A stretch of DNA of 64,000 nt from Acinetobacter kookii (GCF_900096895.1 NZ_FMYO01000001.1:248001-312000); one strand, 5' to 3'; counted from the first letter of the stretch, positions 19,149 to 28,340 are shown. The notes: generated from the sequence alone by a model not told the origin. Numbers and translations: made by a program.

Positions 19149-20111
19149 TTAGAATGGTGCCATGCTGCGAGATGCCACATACACCGCCTTATCCTTTCGC
19201 ACCAGATCACTACTGAACTGGCGTTTACGTTCACCGAGCTGCACTTCAATTCTGGCTTTAAAATACGCAGATTTTACATCTAACAGATTGCCAGCCTCAC
19301 TTCTCACCTCTGCACCAAGCTGTCTAAACGGTTCAATCTCCCAAAGCTCATTCACACTGGAAAAATACTCTAAATTGGCTTGGCGTTGTTGCAACAGCTG
19401 TTGCACCGTGTTGATATCCAGTTTGGGATCGAGACTGGCCAGCAGCATTGCCGGAGCAGTATTGATATTCACCTTGGTATCAACATTGGGGTCAGCACTC
19501 ACATAATCGGCAATTTGCAGATATTTTTTTCCTTCAAAGCCACGTACCAGTTTCAGTTCTTCTACACGATGAAATTTGCTGTTTGCCGGTAAATAGCCCT
19601 GTGGCAATCCCTGATAATAACTGGCTTCTGCACCCATCGAGCCTATGGTTTCGTTATCGGCATCTTGCCAGTCAATGACCGCTTCACTTAACTTTTCCGG
19701 CAATCCCACACGCAGCAGCAGTTTCTCAAACCAGGCTTTTGCCTGAGGATTGGGCGTACCATCCGTATTTACCAGGCTGTTTAAATTAAATTTGCCTGAT
19801 TGATCTTCTAAAGTTCCCGCAATAAAACCATCCTCTACAGGAAAAGCCGGCATCGGTTTGGCCCAGTTTTCTTGCAAATAATCAATATTACCGGCATTTT
19901 CCGCATCATCGACCAAAAGCTCTGAAAAAAAGGCTTCAGCACTTTTAGCATACAACAGTGACTGGTTTTGACGCATCAAATATGCCGTGTTTTCAGCTGT
20001 ATTGGCCTGTCTTTTGGCAATGGTCGCAGCCAGGATGGTGGCCAATGCCACCATGACCAGAATCGTAATTAAGGCAACACCCTGTTGCGGCTTTATGTTC
20101 AATTGAGTCAC
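19149..20111 (-). CDS. gspK: Type II secretion minor pseudopilin GspK
   Basis: GspK caps the tip of the type II secretion pseudopilus. The 320-residue protein has the N-terminal hydrophobic prepilin helix after a short leader (KPQQG/VALITILVMVALATILA), and the large helical domain typical of GspK (LVNTDGTPNPQAKAWFEKLL and the SAM-like NINTAPAMLLASLDPKLD block). The +5 residue after the cleavage glycine is not glutamate (VALIT), which is characteristic of GspK. Start is GTG, 3 bp after the gspJ stop. It is the last gene of the gspHIJK cluster. Confidence 0.93.
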   Translation of the reverse strand: MTQLNIKPQQGVALITILVMVALATILAATIAKRQANTAENTAYLMRQNQSLLYAKSAEAFFSELLVDDAENAGNIDYLQENWAKPMPAFPVEDGFIAGTLEDQSGKFNLNSLVNTDGTPNPQAKAWFEKLLLRVGLPEKLSEAVIDWQDADNETIGSMGAEASYYQGLPQGYLPANSKFHRVEELKLVRGFEGKKYLQIADYVSADPNVDTKVNINTAPAMLLASLDPKLDINTVQQLLQQRQANLEYFSSVNELWEIEPFRQLGAEVRSEAGNLLDVKSAYFKARIEVQLGERKRQFSSDLVRKDKAVYVASRSMAPF

Positions 20112-20114
20112 ACC

Positions 20115-20798
20115 TTAAGATGTAGATTTATTTGTATTGCTATTTGCATTGTTATTCAAAGTACTATTCTGCTGTTTTAAATAATCGGTGTTTAATAAAC
20201 TGAAAATCCACTCATAGGCCACATCTTTGACGGTCAGTTTAATTTTAATGCCCTTCGGCAAGACCTGTTTTTGTATGACATCGTTTAAATCCGCCTGCCC
20301 CTCTGGCCACGCATTAAGCTCATTCGGATTTAATACCACAATTTCAAACTGGTCGACATCATTTAACAGCACACTGGACTCAGGCTGATCCCGCCCTGTA
20401 CTGTTTAAATTGCGATATTTCAGCCGATACAGTTTCTTTTCATCGGCACGATATTGATATTCCACGCGCTCATCCGGCGAAATCCCCTGCTGCAAAGGAT
20501 CAGTCACACCGGTTTTGCTAAAATTAAATCGGCCATTTTGCAAAACCAGAGCAGGCTGAATATCGTTATTGATATTGGCATTCAGTGGCACAGCCTGAAC
20601 GGTATCACGCAGAATCTGCTGATAGGCTTCCTGCAACTGACCCAATTGCATTTCGTGTTCAGCATTACGGTCCTTGACCTTGATCATATAATCAAAGACT
20701 TTCCAGCCTAATGCCGAAAGCACGCTAAAGATGGCAATCGCCACCAAAAGTTCAACCAAAGTGAAACCTTTTTTATTTTTTGCAGTCTGCTTTTTCAT
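20115..20798 (-). CDS. gspJ: Type II secretion minor pseudopilin GspJ
   Basis: A minor pseudopilin that forms the tip complex with GspI and GspK. The 227-residue protein has a type IV prepilin N-terminus, a basic leader (MKKQTAKNKKG) cut before FTLVELLVAIAIFSVLSALG, with Glu5 of the mature form. The central ISPDERVEYQYRADEKKLYR region is typical of GspJ. The start ATG overlaps the gspI stop as ATGA. The C-terminus ends in an Asn/Ser-rich tail (NSTLNNNANSNTNKSTS) that is probably disordered. Confidence 0.93.
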   Translation of the reverse strand: MKKQTAKNKKGFTLVELLVAIAIFSVLSALGWKVFDYMIKVKDRNAEHEMQLGQLQEAYQQILRDTVQAVPLNANINNDIQPALVLQNGRFNFSKTGVTDPLQQGISPDERVEYQYRADEKKLYRLKYRNLNSTGRDQPESSVLLNDVDQFEIVVLNPNELNAWPEGQADLNDVIQKQVLPKGIKIKLTVKDVAYEWIFSLLNTDYLKQQNSTLNNNANSNTNKSTS

Positions 20799-21226
20799 GC
20801 TTTGGCCTTCGGGTTAAAGAAAACCACATGGGTCACCCCTGATTCAACCTTGCCAGTTTCCGCATTAAACAAACTGACCTGTACTTCTATGCGTTGTACA
20901 TTGGGACTGATGGTCGATTGCGCAGATTTGTCAATTTGCCAGGTTTCTCCTTGCTGGGTGACCTGTTTGGACTGGGTTCCCTGCAGCCATTCCTGATTCA
21001 CTTCCATCAGCGCCACTTCATTTAAGGCCACGAATTGCGCCTTGGTCCTTAAAATGGCATTTGAAGTGGCCTGAGTGTATTGCATCGCCACTTTGGTAAA
21101 GGCAATTGCAGCAGTGGCGAAAATTGCCAGGGCCACCATCACTTCCAATAGCGTAAAGCCTGAGCGAGGATAAACGAAACAACGTTTCGTCCGAGCGCAA
21201 GATGACGAACTATGTTCGGAGTACAC
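20795..21226 (-). CDS. gspI: Type II secretion minor pseudopilin GspI, start displaced by repeat
   Basis: A minor pseudopilin of the tip complex. The mature part is normal, FTLLEVMVALAIFATAAIAF then a soluble domain with the GspI-typical WQIDKSAQSTISPNVQRIEV block. What precedes the cleavage glycine (YPRSG) is encoded by a hairpin repeat array, and there is no ATG at the usual distance of 6-8 codons. The frame stays open through the array and into antisense gspH. I chose the GTG at 21226 (23-residue leader) because it is the nearest usable start; an ATG at 21382 would give a leader of about 75 residues. No clear ribosome binding site precedes either. The gene body is certain, the start is not. 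Confidence 0.75.
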   Translation of the reverse strand: MYSEHSSSSCARTKRCFVYPRSGFTLLEVMVALAIFATAAIAFTKVAMQYTQATSNAILRTKAQFVALNEVALMEVNQEWLQGTQSKQVTQQGETWQIDKSAQSTISPNVQRIEVQVSLFNAETGKVESGVTHVVFFNPKAKA

Positions 21227-21430
21227 ACGATTAAGTCGAGTACTACTCGATCGTGCCGCAAGTCCGAAAGCTATGCTTGAGGAGCAGCGATGAGGCAAAC
21301 AACGTTTCGTCCGAGCGCAAGATGACGAACCATGTTCGGAGTGCACACGATTAATTCGAATAATACTCGACCTGAGCGGCATTGTCGCGCAAGAAAGTCC
21401 GAAAGCTGTATCTGAGGTGCAGTGATGCTT
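21174..21430. repeat. Hairpin repeat array, two units of about 120 bp
   Basis: Two tandem units with a 120-bp period, nearly identical over the first 70 bp, lie between gspH and gspI. Hairpins with 3-nt loops occur at 21174-21190 (ACGAAAC-AAC-GTTTCGT), 21206-21218 (CGAAC-TAT-GTTCG), 21236-21250 (TCGAGT-ACT-ACTCGA) and 21268-21278 (AAGC-TAT-GCTT). They recur at 21297-21307, 21326-21338 and 21356-21370 in the second unit. Conserved linkers such as GAGCGCAAGATGA and GAGTNCACACGATTAA separate them. The same layout recurs upstream of metR with different stem sequences. Confidence 0.85.
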
Positions 21431-21437
21431 TGAGTAT

Positions 21438-21998
21438 CTAGCTTGCATTAATTTTACCCAGATGATCAATCTCGATTTCTTCACCAATCGGACGCTGCTC
21501 GAAATAAAACTGAATCCGTACCGGTTTGGCCTCGCCATTGCCCAGCCATACCAATTTAGGTGCATTGGAATTCAGCAAATCGTCATTATTGGCATTTTCA
21601 TGGCGATGATCGAGGGCAGTAATACTGAATGAAACATGCTCAGGCAAAGTTCGCTCGGGAAATTCTGAATACTTCTGCCATTTTTTATTTTCAGTCAAAG
21701 TAGCATTTTGTTTATTTTGCAAGGATGGGATTAAATATTCCATTACCCCATAATGAAACGGCGATACATCTGTGGCACTGTGTACATCCAGGGCAAAAAT
21801 CCGTGCCTGATCATTGGCTTCACGGTTAATCCTGTGTAAATCCATCATAAACACTTCCCGTGCCTGCATGGCTTTACGCTGGTCTACCCCGTTAATATTG
21901 GTCAGAATTAAAGATGCCATGATTGCCATAATCACGATAACCACCATCAACTCGATCAAAGTAAAACCACGAATTGAAAATGATCGGATTGGTTTCAT
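21438..21998 (-). CDS. gspH: Type II secretion minor pseudopilin GspH
   Basis: A minor pseudopilin linking the pseudopilus tip to the GspG shaft. The 186-residue protein has a basic leader (MKPIRSFSIRG) cut before FTLIELMVVIVIMAIMASLI, and ends with the GspH-type block VRIQFYFEQRPIGEEIEIDH. It is the first gene of the gspHIJK cluster and follows the TetR gene by 10 bp. The hairpin array starts just after its stop codon. Other type II secretion genes are not in the window, consistent with the scattered arrangement in Acinetobacter. Confidence 0.92.
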   Translation of the reverse strand: MKPIRSFSIRGFTLIELMVVIVIMAIMASLILTNINGVDQRKAMQAREVFMMDLHRINREANDQARIFALDVHSATDVSPFHYGVMEYLIPSLQNKQNATLTENKKWQKYSEFPERTLPEHVSFSITALDHRHENANNDDLLNSNAPKLVWLGNGEAKPVRIQFYFEQRPIGEEIEIDHLGKINAS

Positions 21999-22007
21999 GG
22001 CATACCT

Positions 22008-22622
22008 TTAAGTAAACTGTTCCGCAGAACTGACCTGCTTGGGCATTGCCAAGGCCTGATCAATATAAGCTACGCGTAATGTGTCACGCGACCCCAGATA
22101 ACGCTGGTAAAAACTGGAATTCAGAATAGCTGCAGCGCCATGCGTTAGGGCCCAAATAGATGCCAGATAATCGCGTGTAGACATGCCACTTTGAATACTT
22201 TCCAGATAGCTTTCAGTCATACGGATAATAATGCGCAACCGCTGTTTTCTGACCTGATACAGTTCGCTAAATAAAAGATTGATCCCTATACCGGTGGTAG
22301 AAAGACGTTCTTCAATTTGATGGAACAGTACTGTTCGCTCAGGATGATGTAAATGATGCAGCATAAAGAAGGCCAGATGCTCTGGAAAAGCTTTCTCCGC
22401 GTCCTTAATCATCTCGAGCAACATGTTCTCATTACGAATAATGAGTAGCATGTAAAGCTCATCCTTACTTTGAAAATGTTTATATAGAGTTCCCTTTGCC
22501 AGATCGAGTTCTGCTGCCAACGCATCTAGCGTCATCCCTGATTCGCCATTTTCTAACAGCAGCTGCTCTGCAACCTGAAAAATTAACGCTTCTCTTGCTC
22601 GAAACTGAGCCTGACGATCCAT
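22008..22622 (-). CDS. TetR-family transcriptional regulator
   Basis: A 204-residue TetR regulator. The N-terminal helix-turn-helix reads MTLDALAAELDLAKGTLYKH and is followed by FQSKDELY, the canonical TetR junction. The helical ligand-binding domain lacks diagnostic residues. ATG at 22622 is used; a GTG two codons upstream (22628) is equally possible. It lies between tatD and gspH on the same strand, with short gaps on both sides, so it may share a transcript with the pseudopilin genes. Its target is unknown. Confidence 0.88.
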   Translation of the reverse strand: MDRQAQFRAREALIFQVAEQLLLENGESGMTLDALAAELDLAKGTLYKHFQSKDELYMLLIIRNENMLLEMIKDAEKAFPEHLAFFMLHHLHHPERTVLFHQIEERLSTTGIGINLLFSELYQVRKQRLRIIIRMTESYLESIQSGMSTRDYLASIWALTHGAAAILNSSFYQRYLGSRDTLRVAYIDQALAMPKQVSSAEQFT

Positions 22623-22667
22623 CTTCACTCTGTAATTCTCTTCTGCGCTTATATCAATTTAAATTAT

Positions 22668-23441
22668 TTACTTTAAATTAAGGAGGTTTTCAAAGTTCCG
22701 CATTGTAATGAAAGCAATTTCCTCAACGGACTTATCATATACATCACTTAAGGCTTTGGCTACATAGGGGACGTATTTTGGCTCATTAGACTTACCTCTA
22801 TAGGGAACTGGTGCCAGATAAGGACTATCCGTCTCAATTAACACCCGATCCAGTGGCACCTGTTTTACCACATCACGTAAATCCTGGGCATTTTTAAAAG
22901 AAACGATTCCGGAAAATGATACATAGTAACCACAATCCAGTACAGCTTTAGCGGTTTCCCAATCTTCAGTAAAACAGTGCAAAATGCCATGCGTGGATTT
23001 TTCAGCCCGGATGATATCCACAGTATCGTGTTTGGCAGCGCGGGTATGCACCACCACCGGTTTTTTCACCGCCTGAGAGGCATGAATATGACGGGCAAAA
23101 CATTGTTTCTGTTCGGCAATAAAATCGGTGCTATGGAAATAGTCCAGGCCGGTTTCACCAATTGCCCAGACTTTTTCAGGCTGTGCCAGTTCAATCAGAT
23201 AATCTGTCGTGGCGCGTGCCATGACCGCCGGATCTTCACAGGGATGAACACCGACACTGTACCCAACATCAGCATGACGTGCTGCAATTTTAGCAAGCTC
23301 GATATGGTCATCCAAATCAACCGATATCGTCATGAATTTGGATACTCCTGCTTCACGCGCCTGAGCTAATGCCAAGTCCAGATTGCCATCATAAGGCGTT
23401 AGATCCAGCATGGTTAAATGGCAGTGAGTATCTACAAACAC
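22668..23441 (-). CDS. tatD: TatD-family metal-dependent DNase
   Basis: A 257-residue TIM-barrel metal hydrolase of the TatD/YcfH family. Metal-binding residues are visible: DTHCHL at the N-terminus (His6, His8), Glu in GETGLDY, histidines in HTRAAKHD and HCFTEDW, and Asp in ETDSPYLAP. Family members act as 3'-5' nucleases. The start is GTG, supported by AGGAAATC upstream and by the conserved MFVDTHCHL. The order holB-pilZ-tatD is common in gammaproteobacteria, where this copy is YcfH-like. Confidence 0.94.
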   Translation of the reverse strand: MFVDTHCHLTMLDLTPYDGNLDLALAQAREAGVSKFMTISVDLDDHIELAKIAARHADVGYSVGVHPCEDPAVMARATTDYLIELAQPEKVWAIGETGLDYFHSTDFIAEQKQCFARHIHASQAVKKPVVVHTRAAKHDTVDIIRAEKSTHGILHCFTEDWETAKAVLDCGYYVSFSGIVSFKNAQDLRDVVKQVPLDRVLIETDSPYLAPVPYRGKSNEPKYVPYVAKALSDVYDKSVEEIAFITMRNFENLLNLK

Positions 23442-23467
23442 AGTGATTTCCTAAATCTTTTAAATAT

Positions 23468-23809
23468 CTACATAGTGTAACTAGTTCGACCCTCAGACTT
23501 AAGACCTGTAAGCAACTTTTCAGCTTCTGATTTGTAATAAACGCCTTTTTCTCCGGTCAATTGCATACCAAAACCTTGTAATTTGATGCCATTTTGTTTT
23601 TGGGAGACCCAGATAACCTTGCCTGTTAAAGGAATTTTTTGTGATTGTTCGGGTAAGGTTGCCAGCACAAACACTTCTTCACCAAGCTTAACCGGCTGTT
23701 TGGTCGGAATAAACAATCCTCCACCAACAACATAAGGCATATAGCTGGCATACAAAGTTTCTATATCCGGGATATTGGCATGAATAATACCGCCCATACG
23801 TGGTTGCAT
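23468..23809 (-). CDS. pilZ: PilZ-domain protein (type IV pilus assembly)
   Basis: A 113-residue single-domain PilZ protein of the kind required for type IV pilus biogenesis in Pseudomonas and Acinetobacter relatives. The blocks YVVGGGLFIPTKQPVKLGEE and IKLQGFGMQLTGEKG fit the family. The N-terminal RxxxR di-GMP motif of canonical PilZ domains is absent, as in the pilus PilZ type. It lies 21 bp downstream of holB, the conserved neighbour. ATG start. Confidence 0.9.
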   Translation of the reverse strand: MQPRMGGIIHANIPDIETLYASYMPYVVGGGLFIPTKQPVKLGEEVFVLATLPEQSQKIPLTGKVIWVSQKQNGIKLQGFGMQLTGEKGVYYKSEAEKLLTGLKSEGRTSYTM

Positions 23810-23830
23810 TTTTATTCCCCTTAAAAATAT

Positions 23831-24814
23831 TTAAATGTTCATTAGTTTTATACACAATTGATCAAGCACTAAATTGCTTTGTACATTTTGCTCAATATAT
23901 TGTTTAGCTTGCTGCAAATCAGAATAAACCACAAATAAAAATTCCAAGGTATATTGTTCGGATAATACACTCAAATCAAGATCGGAATTTTTAACTTGCT
24001 GACTGAGCTTGACACAAATTAAATCTGACAACAAGTATTCAAACATTTGTGAAAAGTCACTAAAATTTAAGACTTTATTCCACTTGGTCGCAATCGCCAT
24101 CGGCATATTTTTTTGCGTGACCAGTTTTTGCCAGTCCATTAAAAATTCTTGTCGCTTATTTAACCACTCCGTTTCAGCCAGCTGCATGGCCTGTAATGGC
24201 ATCTGATTAGATAAATTCATCAACAGTTGTTTTTGCATTTGATCTAAATTGGGTAAATGCTCGGTTAAATACGCATCTGCTTGCGAAGAAGAAATACGAT
24301 CCAGCGCAAAATGCTGCAAACGGCTGCGAATGGTCGCAGGAAGCTTTAGATAATGATCGGCCAGTAAAATAATGACTACCCGATCACCCGGCTCTTCCAA
24401 GGTTTTGAGTAATGCATTGGCAGAGGCGATATTTAAAGCCTCTGCCGGTTCAATCACAATCACACGCCAGCCATCTACGGTTTGCTGCACAAAGGGCAAT
24501 AAATCACGGATTTTCTCAATCTTGATTTTGGCATTCTGCTTTTTATTGTCTTCATCTGTGCTGATATGAACATAGTTGGGATGGGTATCAGACTTTAACC
24601 ACAAACAACTGCCACATTCACCACAAGGGGCATTATTTTCATGACGATTGGCACATAACACCCAAGCCAAAAAATATTGTGCAAAAGCTTCCTTGCCACA
24701 GCCTTTTTTACCATAAAAAAGCAGGCCATGCCCCAGTTTAGGAAAGCGTCCGGTCAAGGTCTCCCAAACCGTTTGCTGCCATGGATAAACTTGTGCCACA
24801 ACATTATTTTGCAT
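23831..24814 (-). CDS. holB: DNA polymerase III subunit delta'
   Basis: The delta' subunit of the clamp loader. The 327-residue AAA+ protein has the P-loop-like GLLFYGKKGCGKEAFAQY near residue 35, the zinc-binding cysteines (CANRHENNAPCGECGSC), and the sensor block ANALLKTLEEPGDRVVIILL. ATG at 24814 is chosen over an upstream TTG (24847) because AAGGTG lies at the right distance and the longer frame would overlap kdsB. It follows kdsB by 13 bp. Confidence 0.94.
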   Translation of the reverse strand: MQNNVVAQVYPWQQTVWETLTGRFPKLGHGLLFYGKKGCGKEAFAQYFLAWVLCANRHENNAPCGECGSCLWLKSDTHPNYVHISTDEDNKKQNAKIKIEKIRDLLPFVQQTVDGWRVIVIEPAEALNIASANALLKTLEEPGDRVVIILLADHYLKLPATIRSRLQHFALDRISSSQADAYLTEHLPNLDQMQKQLLMNLSNQMPLQAMQLAETEWLNKRQEFLMDWQKLVTQKNMPMAIATKWNKVLNFSDFSQMFEYLLSDLICVKLSQQVKNSDLDLSVLSEQYTLEFLFVVYSDLQQAKQYIEQNVQSNLVLDQLCIKLMNI

Positions 24815-24827
24815 GGAGCTGTTCACC

Positions 24828-25589
24828 TTATTCGAAGCAAGAAACATCCATCTGATTCAAACGATCCAGATCTGCCTGGGTATCTACACCCGGTGGCAAG
24901 TTGGCTTCTGCAACAGCAATTGCAATACGATGACCATTTTCCAGTACACGTAATTGTTCCAGACTTTCCAGTTTTTCCAGCGCACCCATATCCCAGGACA
25001 CATATTCTTGCAGCAAATTCACACGGTAGGCATACAAGCCCAAATGACGGTATGCCTGCTGATGTAATTGCTGAATTTCTTGTTTTGCACCATCACGGTC
25101 ATAAGGAATCGTGGCACGGCTAAAATACAAAGCCTGGTTATATTTGGACATCACCACTTTCACAATACTGTCGCGCTGAAACTCTTCCAGACTATGAATT
25201 GGCTCACAGAGTGTCGACATGGAAGATTCAGGTTGCGATTCCAGTAATTGAGCCACCTGCTGCACCAATTGAGCCGGAAGCAGAGGTTCATCACCTTGTA
25301 CATTGACAATAATGTCTTCGCTATCCCAGCCTTTAATGCGGGCAACTTCACTTAAACGGTCGGTGCCAGAGGGATGATCTGCACTGGTGATGACAACATC
25401 CACGCCTTCTGCACGGCAAACTTCTGCAATACGCTCATCGTCGGTTGCAACACATAAATCATCAAAACCAGCCACTTTTTTCGCCTGGTCGACCACTCGT
25501 AGAATCATGGCACGACCATGAATTTCCAATAGCGGCTTGCCCGGCAAACGGGAACTTGCAAAACGTGCTGGAATAACAATATGTTTCAT
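24828..25589 (-). CDS. kdsB: 3-deoxy-manno-octulosonate cytidylyltransferase
   Basis: Activates Kdo as CMP-Kdo for the LPS inner core. The N-terminal nucleotide-binding signature [15 protein letters not shown] is clear, along with the [13 protein letters not shown] metal-binding region and the HLGLYAYR block. The 253-residue length is standard. ATG at 25589 ([10 protein letters not shown]) is preferred to the TTG two codons upstream. It is in an apparent envelope operon after lpxK, with 12 bp between them. Confidence 0.97.
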   Translation of the reverse strand: MKHIVIPARFASSRLPGKPLLEIHGRAMILRVVDQAKKVAGFDDLCVATDDERIAEVCRAEGVDVVITSADHPSGTDRLSEVARIKGWDSEDIIVNVQGDEPLLPAQLVQQVAQLLESQPESSMSTLCEPIHSLEEFQRDSIVKVVMSKYNQALYFSRATIPYDRDGAKQEIQQLHQQAYRHLGLYAYRVNLLQEYVSWDMGALEKLESLEQLRVLENGHRIAIAVAEANLPPGVDTQADLDRLNQMDVSCFE

Positions 25590-25601
25590 AAACAATGAAC
25601 C

Positions 25602-26609
25602 TTAAGAGATTGGAATGCCAAGTTGCTGTAACTGTTGATGCAAGACATCGTAGCATTGTGGTGAAAGCTCTGCTTCAACAGGAACCACCCAGATTTCCCG
25701 TTTAAAATTTGGATTTTGCTTTAATAGGGGCAGCAGTTTTACCGCATCTTTTTCCGTGGTAATAATGGGATTGTTATCTTCAAACTGCAGATCCGTAATT
25801 TCATAATCATAGTGGTCAGGAAATTCATGGCACTGAAACTGGTGAATTCCCATGGAATCCAGGGTGCTGTAAAAACGTTGCGGAAAACCGATACCCACGA
25901 CAGCATAAAAATTATCCGCCGGATTAAAAGATCTTTCATCTTCCGCATCATTCAGCAAATAAGGCGCAGCAACTTCTAAATGCATATTCAGTTCGGAATT
26001 GGGCTGACTGGCATGCTCAATGACCGTTGCTGTTGTTAAGCGGCTTGGCGGTTCGCGTAAATATCCTTCAGGCAATAACTTTTGATTACCCAAACCACGA
26101 TTCTGATCCAACACAATCCACTCAATCTGGCGCGCCAAAGCCCAGTGCTGCAAACCGTCATCACTGATAATTAAATCCAGCTCATGTTTAGACAACAAAT
26201 ATTCAATACTACGCTGACGGTTTGAACCTACCACCATGGGTACACCAGTTGACTGCACAATCAGGCAGGGTTCATCTCCCACAATCTCGGGGAGCGATTC
26301 CAAATCCACATAGGCGGGAAATGGTCCTTTTCCACCGTAACCGCGACTGATGACACCGACACGGACATTTTGGCTTTGTAGATAATTGACCAACTGAATC
26401 AGCAGCGGCGTTTTACCGCTACCACCAACGGTAATATTGCCAATCACCATCACCGGAACGGGAGATTGATAGCTGGCTTTAACGCCACATTGGTAAAGCT
26501 TTTTGTTGAGTAAAAACCCACCACGATAAATCCATGACAAAGGTCTAAGCACAATCAACCACTTGGCCTGTCTATTCCAAGCATCTTGAATAAATTGTGC
26601 GAATGACAT
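25602..26609 (-). CDS. lpxK: Tetraacyldisaccharide 4'-kinase
   Basis: Phosphorylates the 4' position of the lipid A disaccharide precursor at the inner membrane. The P-loop NITVGGSGKTPLLIQL is near residue 58, followed by the ISRGYGGKG block and ISDDGLQHWAL, all typical of LpxK. The N-terminus is a membrane-associated amphipathic and hydrophobic segment. The 335-residue length is normal. It follows msbA by 3 bp, and the msbA-lpxK-kdsB order places lipid A phosphorylation next to its export. Confidence 0.97.
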   Translation of the reverse strand: MSFAQFIQDAWNRQAKWLIVLRPLSWIYRGGFLLNKKLYQCGVKASYQSPVPVMVIGNITVGGSGKTPLLIQLVNYLQSQNVRVGVISRGYGGKGPFPAYVDLESLPEIVGDEPCLIVQSTGVPMVVGSNRQRSIEYLLSKHELDLIISDDGLQHWALARQIEWIVLDQNRGLGNQKLLPEGYLREPPSRLTTATVIEHASQPNSELNMHLEVAAPYLLNDAEDERSFNPADNFYAVVGIGFPQRFYSTLDSMGIHQFQCHEFPDHYDYEITDLQFEDNNPIITTEKDAVKLLPLLKQNPNFKREIWVVPVEAELSPQCYDVLHQQLQQLGIPIS

Positions 26610-26612
26610 AAA

Positions 26613-28340
26613 TCAGTGTTCCTCGAAATTACGCTGATGCAATTGATAGTAAGCTCCATGTTGGGCAATCAATTCTGCATGCGTACCCTGCTCGACAATT
26701 TTACCGTGATCCATCACCACAATGCGATCCGCATTTTCAATGGTGGATAAACGATGGGCAATCACGATCGTTGTCCGGTCTTGCATGGCTGCATCAAATG
26801 CCTTCTGGATAAAATACTCTGATTCATTATCCAGTGCACTGGTGGCTTCATCCAGAATCAGGATCGGTGCATTTTTCAAAATGGCACGTGCAATGGCAAT
26901 ACGCTGGCGCTGTCCACCCGAAAGGTTCAAGCCTTGCGCACCTAGTTGCGTGTCATACCCTTGTGGCAAGCTCATGATAAAGTCATGGGCATAGGCAGCT
27001 TTTGCGGCCGCAATGATGTCTGCATCGGTCGCATTTTCAAGCTGGCCGTAGGCAATATTTTCACGTACAGTGCGGTTAAACAATACCACCTGCTGGTTCA
27101 CCATGGCAATTTGTGTACGCAAGCTATGCATGTCTATATCTTGAATATTCTGCTGGTCCAGATAAATATGGCCAGAACTCAATTCCTGAAAACGTACCAG
27201 CAAATTGACCAGAGAACTTTTTCCCGCACCTGAACGACCGACCAATGCAATGGTTTCTCCAGCCTTGACATTCAGGTTGAAATCCTGAATCGCGTGATGC
27301 CCATCTGCATAAATCAGGTTGGCATTTTCAAACCGAATATTACCTTTAAGCACTGGCGTTAAAGCGCCTGCATTTTGCTCTTCCGGCAAATCCAGCAATT
27401 CAAAAACGGAATGTGCAGCAGCCATACCACGTTGCAGCTTTTCATTGATATCCGTCAATGCCTTGATCGGTTTGCTTAACATACCGGCTGCTGTAATGTA
27501 GGCAACAAATTCACCTGCGCTGGTATCCCGTAAAATTTCTGGCCGTAAGGCAATCCAGATAATAATTGCCATGGCAATGGACATAATGAACTGCACAACC
27601 GGGCTATTCAGTTGCTGCACCACCACCATTTTCAAACCGCGTCTTAAGTTTTCCAGCGAGTTTTCACGAAAACGCGTTTGTTCATATTCCTGCCCGCCAA
27701 AACCCTTAACAATTAAATTCCCATTCACCGTTTCCTGCACCACATGGTTAACATCCCCCATGGTGTCCTGAACTTGCAGGGATAATTTACGCATACGTTT
27801 TGATGCTTTGCGAACCAGCAACCCCATCAGTGGAGCAAAAATCAGAATAATCAGGGTAAGGCGCCAATTGCTATATAACAGATAGCCTAACAAACCAATT
27901 GTAATCAGACCTTGCTGGACAAGGGTTTTTAGAGATTCAGATGAAGCAGCCGTTAATTGCTCCACGTTATACATGATTTTAGCGGTAATATGTCCGCTGG
28001 TATTATCCAGATAATATTGCGATGGAAGTTTAAGTAATTTTCCAAAAACTTCCTGTCGGATATTAAACACCAGATTACGTGAGATGACTGCGGTATAATA
28101 GCCTCCAATAAAGGAACCTAAACCGCGAAAAAACATCAATAAAATAACCAGAAAAGGAAATATAGAAGTAAAGTTCTGGTCTCTGTGCTGGATGGCGGTG
28201 ATGATTTTTTCCAGTAATTTCGCAATGGAAACCTCAGTCGCTGCACTAATTGCAAAACCGATAAAAACCAGTATTGCCACACCCCAAAAAGGTTTCAGAT
28301 ATCCTAAAAGACGCAGATAGACCTTAAAATCTTGCTTCAC
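26613..28340 (-). CDS. msbA: Lipid A export ABC transporter MsbA
   Basis: Flips lipid A-core across the inner membrane. A 575-residue half-transporter with six membrane spans in the first 320 residues and a C-terminal ATPase domain carrying Walker A (VGRSGAGKSSLVNLL), the signature LNLSGGQRQRIAIARA, Walker B (PILILDEATSALD) and the switch histidine (IVIAHRLSTIE). Start is GTG; it overlaps the exbD stop as GTGA, so translation is probably coupled. It is followed directly by lpxK. Confidence 0.96.
   Translation of the reverse strand: MKQDFKVYLRLLGYLKPFWGVAILVFIGFAISAATEVSIAKLLEKIITAIQHRDQNFTSIFPFLVILLMFFRGLGSFIGGYYTAVISRNLVFNIRQEVFGKLLKLPSQYYLDNTSGHITAKIMYNVEQLTAASSESLKTLVQQGLITIGLLGYLLYSNWRLTLIILIFAPLMGLLVRKASKRMRKLSLQVQDTMGDVNHVVQETVNGNLIVKGFGGQEYEQTRFRENSLENLRRGLKMVVVQQLNSPVVQFIMSIAMAIIIWIALRPEILRDTSAGEFVAYITAAGMLSKPIKALTDINEKLQRGMAAAHSVFELLDLPEEQNAGALTPVLKGNIRFENANLIYADGHHAIQDFNLNVKAGETIALVGRSGAGKSSLVNLLVRFQELSSGHIYLDQQNIQDIDMHSLRTQIAMVNQQVVLFNRTVRENIAYGQLENATDADIIAAAKAAYAHDFIMSLPQGYDTQLGAQGLNLSGGQRQRIAIARAILKNAPILILDEATSALDNESEYFIQKAFDAAMQDRTTIVIAHRLSTIENADRIVVMDHGKIVEQGTHAELIAQHGAYYQLHQRNFEEH

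Noticed and set aside
21174..21430. CRISPR array
   Set aside because: Units are long, imperfect and internally palindromic, with no unique spacers of constant length and no cas genes.
21227..21565. N-terminal extension of GspI reaching into gspH
   Set aside because: The frame is open only because the repeat units lack stops; it runs antisense through the end of gspH and encodes low-complexity Ser/Arg/Cys sequence, so it is unlikely to be translated in full.
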